Below, piece by piece: positions 58,837 to 64,000 of a DNA stretch of 64,000 bases. Within the stretch, counting starts at the first letter, position 1. Each line of letters starts with the position of its first letter. Below the pieces are notes generated by a model. The model ran no database searches. It was not told where the DNA came from and was given only the letters and a program-made list of their open reading frames with translations. Source of the stretch: Ceratothoa steindachneri (Eukaryota > Arthropoda > Malacostraca > Isopoda > Cymothoidae). The position numbers and the translations under genes are program-made. The stretch lies in NCBI GenBank assembly GCA_963969495.1, contig OZ018317.1, forward strand, positions 219,423,691 to 219,487,690, in the 5' to 3' direction.

Positions 58837-58979
58837 CTGAGAATGTAATTGTTACAAAAGTATATAAATAGCGTACAGATCAGAAAAAAAGAAAAAAAAA
58901 CACAAAGAAACACAAAAACGGGTGAAAAAGGTCATTGATCAAGAAGGGGGTGCCAGTCTAAGATCGTTGACTAAGCTGT

Positions 58980-60000
58980 TTACGATGAGGTTACGGGAAT
59001 GGGGAATGCATTTATTTTACTTGCCCATCTGACAAATTAAAATTGGGAATTTCTCCTATTAATATAGATTCTACTATTTTTCTGTAAACGGAAATATTTA
59101 CAATTATATATGATTTGTGCCTTTGAATAGTCAATTTGGTGGTTGAAATTGCTAATATGATTAAAAATACTGTATGTGGTACTTCCTCGTCTGACATCAC
59201 CTTTATGTTCATAAATTCGTTTTGTTAAGGTTCTTCCGGTCTCTCCTATGTAAAATAAAGGACAGTTTGTAGCGCCCACACAGGATTAAATATACACTTG
59301 CTTCATTTGGCTGATCCATGGGCTTGGTCGAATGGAAAGATTTACGGCTAGAAAAAGGATATTTAAATGTGGTTAAGTCTGGAGAAATAACTTTGTTCAT
59401 TCCTTTGAGGAGGGGAGAAAAAGGAAGGGATAGACACTTTGTATTACTAAATTTGTTTTTTTTCTTGGGACGGTAATGATAAACTTTCATTGATCACATG
59501 GAGAGGGTAATTTAATTCAATGAAACTGCAGGTTATATATGTAATCTCGCCTTCTAAAAACCAAGGGTCACATATCCTAAGTGCTCTCAAAACATAGCTG
59601 ATGCAACGGCTCGCTTAATGTTAATATCATGAGGAGAAAAGAAATAGATATAAGAGTTAGAATGAGTTGATTTTTGGTACACAGTGAAGCTAATTTTATC
59701 AATGACTAACAATTTTTACATCAAGAAAGGATATACAATTATCTTTTTCCCATTCTACTTTAAAATTGATAGTGGGATGGAGGTTATTAAGATTTTAAAG
59801 GAAATTGTCAAATAAGTTTAAACTATTTATAGTCCAAATCGATATGACATCATCTGCATACCAATACCATTGAAAATTATGATGGGGAATCACAGAAGGG
59901 AGTAATGATACTTCAAAATGCTCCATAAAAAGGTTAAATATTATGGACGATAAAGGATTACCCATGCTAAGACCATATCTTGACGGAAAACTCCCATATT
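58980..60000 (-). mobile_element. Penelope-like retroelement 2: RT C-terminal part and GIY-YIG endonuclease
   Basis: The minus strand reads GNPLSSIIFNLFMEHFEVSL, then QWYWYADDVISIW (YADD intact, 59846-59860), NFKVEWEKDNCISFLDVKI, then with frameshifts a linker (59490-59280) and FYIGETGRTLTKRIYEHKGD, the GIY-YIG domain (59255-59150), ending near 59030. It is a different family from Penelope-like element 1 (YIGETGRTLTKR against YIGMTTTTLSRR). It is 5'-truncated at about 60000, where sequence resembling LINE gag begins. Confidence 0.85.
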
Positions 60001-60035
60001 ACTGATAAATATGGTCTTACCATGAGTAATTCTCT

Positions 60036-60260
60036 AAAAGGAGTCGTCCCGCTGTGGTCTCTCAGGAGCCCCTTTAACCTCCTCCTACCGAAGAGGACGA
60101 GTACTCCTCATCTGGGCGTATGGGTGCGGAGGTTTCCTTATTTCCTTCTGTGGAGTCGCCCATGGTCGTCTCTATCTTTCGACCAATGACACTCCCACGT
60201 TTCATATTAAAGGGGGCCGAGAGTGATGGCAGGCGGCCAAAAATCGAGTCGATAGGGCTT
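60036..60260 (+). mobile_element. Diverged LINE gag fragment
   Basis: gagtactcctcatctgggcgtatgggtgcgg, then ttctgtggagtcgcccatgg and ggcaggcggcc follow the order of the ORF1 start of the dominant LINE (copy A 95-330: ggaggcttactcctctcc...tctggaggtgc...gccagcaggcagccc). The similarity is patchy, so it is either very old or a related subfamily. Confidence 0.55.
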
Positions 60261-60640
60261 GTCGTAGAATTCTTTCTGATAAGAACCCTACTTACCTGAC
60301 ACCTCTTTTGTTTAGTGTCGTAGAATGCCCCTCCTTTTTGTTCTAGTCTCTAAGAGTGCTAAGAGCTGTCTAATATACTTTGATATCGGAATATCTTAAA
60401 GAATAGAGCCGTTACCAAACACGTCAGGATATAAAAGAAACGCCCACTAATTCACAAAATAAACTTATATTTTATCTTTAACCATTGAATACACAACCTT
60501 TATACTTTAAATACAGCAATACTCTAAATATTATTATAAACAAGAATTAATTAAATTAGTTTCCCCACAAAAATTGGTTAACGTTTTCTCTAGACAAAAC
60601 AATAATATAAGAATTAGGCTTACGGACTCATGTGGAGTTT
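60261..60640. other. AT-rich sequence
   Basis: Contains gtcgtagaat twice (60263 and 60318). No gene recognised. Confidence 0.5.
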
Positions 60641-61745
60641 AAAGGCCTCAGAAATGTTTACTCTTGACGCGTGTAGATGGTCGGAATTCCACGGTCGTCT
60701 TGGCGAGGGTAGCAGCTGGGGGGTCCACACGTTCTTCCGGGGGGGGGGGGGGTTCTTCAAGGACGAGAACCAATACGGTGCTCTATGCAACACCCAGGCA
60801 GTCGTGGTCTCTCTGGCGAGAGTGAGTCGAACTTGGTTTTGAATCAAGCTAACTTGGAGTGCGGTGTGATCACCGAGTAACGAGTTCGAGGAGGAGCTTT
60901 TCTCCTTCGTTACTAATTTCCTTAGGGACGAGGACTGAACTCGGGGAGGGTCTTCTTCACGGGCGAGGATAATGGATGGGGGTTTCTCTGGCGAGAATAG
61001 GTTGAACTTAGTTCCTCACCAAGTTAACTTAAGAGTTCGGTGTGGCCACCGAATAACGGGCTTGAGGGGGAGCCTTTTGCTTCTTCTTTTCTTAATTCCT
61101 CAAGGACGAGGAATACCCCTGGTGTTTAAGGTGCACCAGGATATGAGGAGTCTCTCTGGCGAGAGTAAGTCGAACTTACCCAAAGTTCACTTATCGTTTG
61201 GTTTGATAACCAGGGACTTAGCTCAAGGATGAGCTTTTTCTTAGCCCCTTAAGGTAGGTAGCCCTGCCTCTCTTGCAGGGTACTTCTTGGTCTGGCGACC
61301 CAAGTAAACTACCCCTCCAGTCTCGGTAGCTCGGTTTTGGATCCGAGGACTTCGTCACCTAGAGACTGACGTATACTACCAATCCAGTCTAGGTAGCTCG
61401 GTTTTGGATCCGAGGACTTCGTCACCTGGCCTGACGTATACTACCTTCTTCTTTTCTTAATTCCTCAAGGACGAGGAATACCCCTGGTGTTTAAGGTGCA
61501 CCAGGATATGAGGAGTCTCTCTGGCGAGAGTAAGTCGAACTTACCAAAGTTCACTTATCGTTTGGTTTGATAACCAGGGACTTAGCTCAAGGATGAGCTT
61601 TTTCTTAGCCCCTTAAGGTAGGTAGCCCTGCCTCTCTTGCAGGGTACTTCTTGGTCTGGCGAGCCAAGTACACTACCTCTCCAGTCTCGGTAGCTCGGTT
61701 GTGGATCCGAGGACTTCGTCACCTAGAGACTGACGTATACTACCA
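60641..61745. repeat. Tandem repeat array: ~170-bp diverged units and a 365-bp near-identical duplication
   Basis: Units starting tctctggcgaga occur near 60811, 60985, 61153 and 61517, about 170 bases apart for the first three. On top of that, 61081-61445 is repeated from 61446 to 61744 with few differences. The second copy lacks one of two 64-base subunits (ggtagctcggtt...gacgtatactacc; starts at 61326, 61392 and 61690). Recurrent motifs are ggcgagagtaagtcgaactt and caaggacgagga. A 13-base G-run lies at 60740. No coding potential; the function is unknown. Confidence 0.85.
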
Positions 61746-62205
61746 CGATTTTCCTCAGAATTCCTCATTTATACCTCGCACCCCCACTGGGGGAGTGGTA
61801 AGGGGGAGAGGGGCTTGAGGCCGGCCCCAGGAGAGTTCTTTTTCCAAACGGTCTTTCCCACGAAGTCAAACATCGGCTCCTCGTTAGCCATCGAGATTGG
61901 GAGAAACCCGTCTCCAATTTCTTGTTCGACGTGAAACTGGATCTCACTCTCCTGGGGGAGATCTTACCTTTTTGACCTATAGGGTCTTACATGCCCCCGA
62001 GTTGTGCCACACTGTGGTTAAACACTGACCCGCCGATGCCTGGGGCGGATGTCCTTGCGGTAACCACCGCCTTGGGACTGCATCACGAGTGAACGGGGGG
62101 GAGGGAGGGAAGTGACCATTCCCTTACAGGGCTAACCCTTTCAGGGTGCCAGGAGAAAAGAGGGACTGTCGGACCGTGCCCCTGCAGTCCTGCACATTTG
62201 CTCCG
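61746..62205. other. Unclassified GC-richer sequence before LINE copy K
   Basis: Contains short inverted motifs such as ctctcctgggggaga and cccccactgggggag. Together with the array at 60641-61745 it could be the body of one unknown element. No ORF has a recognisable domain. Confidence 0.4.
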
Positions 62206-62724
62206 TAAGGGGCGCAGCGATTTGCCATCCTGGCCGCCGTGCTGACGGAATTCAGCACTACATCTGACCTCAGCTTAGCCTCTTCTCCTTCCTCCAAAAC
62301 ACTTGTTTCCGCCCGGTTTCCTCCGTTTTCATACAACCTTTCCCACAACTTTCTCTGGTCAACCTCTAATTTCAGGGTAGATGCTGACCTTCTTCTCAGC
62401 CAACCGTCCCGGATCGGGGCTAAGGGGGGAGGGGACAATGTTCCCTAACCCCTGAGCTCCGGTCTAGGGTGGTTGGTTTTTAACAACCTGCTTCATACCC
62501 ACCCATACCTTCCTCATACCCCTTTTCCTTCTCACTTCACCATCTATTTTTTACGCCGTGTCCAAGGTATAGCCGCCATGGCGAGGGACTGCCAGGCAAC
62601 CAGATGGAAGAGCTGGTCCTGAATGGCGGCACCTGGCTCTGCCAGGCCTGTACGCAGCCATTGCAGGGCGTGCTAATGCGAGGGGTGAGGAGCGTATGCA
62701 TCCCGTGAAAATTTAAGGGTCACC
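62206..62724 (+). promoter_or_regulatory. 5' UTR / presumed internal promoter region of the dominant LINE (copy K)
   Basis: The same ~520-base leader occurs in copies B (13348), C (21118) and E (32251), always beginning TAAGGGGCGC and ending just before ATGCC. LINEs of this kind usually carry their promoter at the 5' end of the element, so this is the likely place; no specific promoter motif was identified. The shared block cttagcctcttctcc is the best conserved part. Confidence 0.5.
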
Positions 62725-64000
62725 ATGCCTAATGATGAAAAAATAAAAAAAATTCCCTCAATTTCCCCTTGTCCATCAACGGAGCTCCACAGAAAAAATA
62801 GAGGCCCCCCACCAAATTTCTTTAACCGGAGAAGAGGCTTACTCATATCCTTCTTCTACGGGTGTAGGGGACACCCCTCACCCCCTTGCCTGGAGATGCC
62901 TTCGGGTACCTCCCTCTTACCAGCGGCAGTCTCCAGGAGAATGGGACCGCAATCTCGGACCCCACGTCCGTGGCGGAATTCTTCGCAACCACTTTCTCCA
63001 CATTCCCTAGCCGGGATGCTGCTCCGCCAGCATTCAATGCACGTCATGATGTCGCGAAAGGCCGCCGGCTGCACTTTACCTCGAGAGGCGGAGAACCCTT
63101 AAACGACAGGTTTACTGTGAGTGAGTTGCGCTCCGCTCTTGCTTCGTGAGCGGACACCGCCCATGGTCCGGACGATGTCCCGTACGCCATGCTTCGACAC
63201 CTGGGTGAGCGAGGCATGGTTTTTTCTGTTAGATTTGTTCAACGTGATCTGGGTGGAGGGTCTCCTCCCAGATTCCTGGCGAATCGCTACTGTGCTTGCC
63301 TATCGCAAACCGGGGAGAGATCACTCTACTCCATTCGGTTTTCGCCCAATCTCTCTAACCTATTGCGTGTGCAAGTTGATGGAAAAATTGGTAAATGTTA
63401 GATTAGTCTTTTTCCTGGACAGCGGAGGCCATCTGTCTTCTGCACAGTGCAGCTTCCGCATGCTCCACTCCACGTCGGATGCTCTGCTTCGACTGGAAAA
63501 TGTCGTCTGCGAGGCTTTCCTTCGTAGACAGCACTATGCCACGATGTTTTTCGATCTGGAGAAGGCCTATGATACCGCATGGCGATACGGTATCATGGAG
63601 ACTCTCCACACGATGGGGACGAGGGGACGCCTCCCAGTCTGTATATTTGAATTTTTGCGAGATAGTCGATTCAGCGTACGGGTGTGGGGAGCCCTCTTCG
63701 GCCCAAAGGAGCAGTAACAGGGCGTCCCGCAGGGAAGTGTCCTCAGTGTCACACTCTTTGCCCTGAGCATCAACGACATCACCTCGGAGCTGCCGGAAGA
63801 TGTTCTCGCTACGCTCTATGTGGACGACCTTTCGATCTCTTTTAGCGTGGCCCAGATGCCACTTCTGGAGCGTGGACTCCAACAGGCATTGAACCGCGGC
63901 TCTCGCTATGCCGAAGCGCACAGGCTTCGGTTTTCTTTGGCCAAGACTAAGGTGGTGCACTTCGGCCGCCAACCACGGTTCTACCCTCACTCAGATTTGT
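62206..64000 (+). mobile_element. LINE copy K: 5' UTR, first ORF1 codons fused to RT; runs off the window
   Basis: The 5' UTR begins gTAAGGGGCGCAGCG at 62208 and leads to ATG 62725 (MPNDEKIKKIP). At about 62932 the sequence jumps from ORF1 (ccagcggcagtc, copy A 280) to the RT linker (tccaggagaatgggaccgcaatc, copy A 3587), a loss of about 3.3 kb with only 1-2 bases of shared sequence. RT then continues: FRPISLTYCVCKLMEKLVNV, FFDLEKAYDTAWRYGI, a TAA at 63716 where other copies read GAA, GVPQGSVLS, LYVDDLSISF near 63818. The RT is nearly intact apart from a TGA at 63148 and a one-base change of frame near 63220. Confidence 0.88.

Noticed and set aside
60641..61745. CRISPR array or rDNA spacer interpretation of the tandem array
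   Set aside because: Units are too long, without spacers, and no rRNA sequence lies nearby.
48463..64000. Catalytic exons of the serine protease (AAHC, DIAL, GDSGGP)
   Set aside because: I looked for these motifs on the plus strand and did not find them; the rest of the gene is taken to lie outside the window.

Overview
This is a eukaryotic, almost certainly arthropod (perhaps crustacean) chromosomal window. It holds one split host gene buried in transposable elements. There is no prokaryotic operon structure, rRNA operon or CRISPR array. The taxonomic guess rests on the host protease type and on the mix of elements (an I-group LINE with RNase H, Penelope-like elements, mariner/Tc1, Ty3/gypsy). 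The species cannot be named from the sequence.

Host gene (+ strand, 17134-48462): five exons join with matching phases. They encode the middle of a trypsin-like serine protease of the Stubble/filzig type. The parts are the end of a cysteine-knot-like segment (GSCC), an 843-codon Ser/Thr/Asn-rich and Gln/Pro-rich linker with a 10-residue tandem repeat, two more linker exons, and an exon carrying the activation site SSR|VVGG and GEWPWQ. The first exons and the catalytic triad exons lie outside the window. The introns are swollen by repeats; the one after the last exon runs at least 15.5 kb to the window end.

Dominant repeat: about ten copies plus fragments of one LINE family fill more than half of the window, and every one lies on the + strand. 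Its parts are a 5' UTR starting TAAGGGGCGC, a gag-like ORF1 with zinc knuckles, an ORF2 with endonuclease, reverse transcriptase, RNase H and a C-terminal zinc motif, and a 3' UTR with a conserved hairpin. All copies are broken. The best is at 1-6380. One copy (35844-37150) is nested in another with a visible target-site duplication.

Other elements by region: 6.4-11.1 kb holds other LINE relics on both strands, an (AT)n tract and a Penelope-like element with RT and GIY-YIG on the minus strand. 11.8-13.3 kb holds a mariner-like transposase relic split by a solo LTR. 22.2-23.1 kb holds a second solo LTR of the same family. 49-53.8 kb holds LINE and Tc1 fragments, a CT-rich tract and L2/CR1-type RT pieces. 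54-58.4 kb holds a minus-strand Ty3/gypsy element whose integrase precedes its reverse transcriptase (Gmr1-like order). 58.7-60 kb holds a second Penelope-like element with a probable hammerhead ribozyme. 60.6-61.75 kb holds a tandem repeat array. 62.2 kb to the end holds an internally deleted copy of the dominant LINE.

The most interesting items are the modular protease gene with its repeat-rich linker, the gypsy element with copia-like domain order, the hammerhead candidate, and the conserved 3' hairpin and one-way orientation of the dominant LINE.
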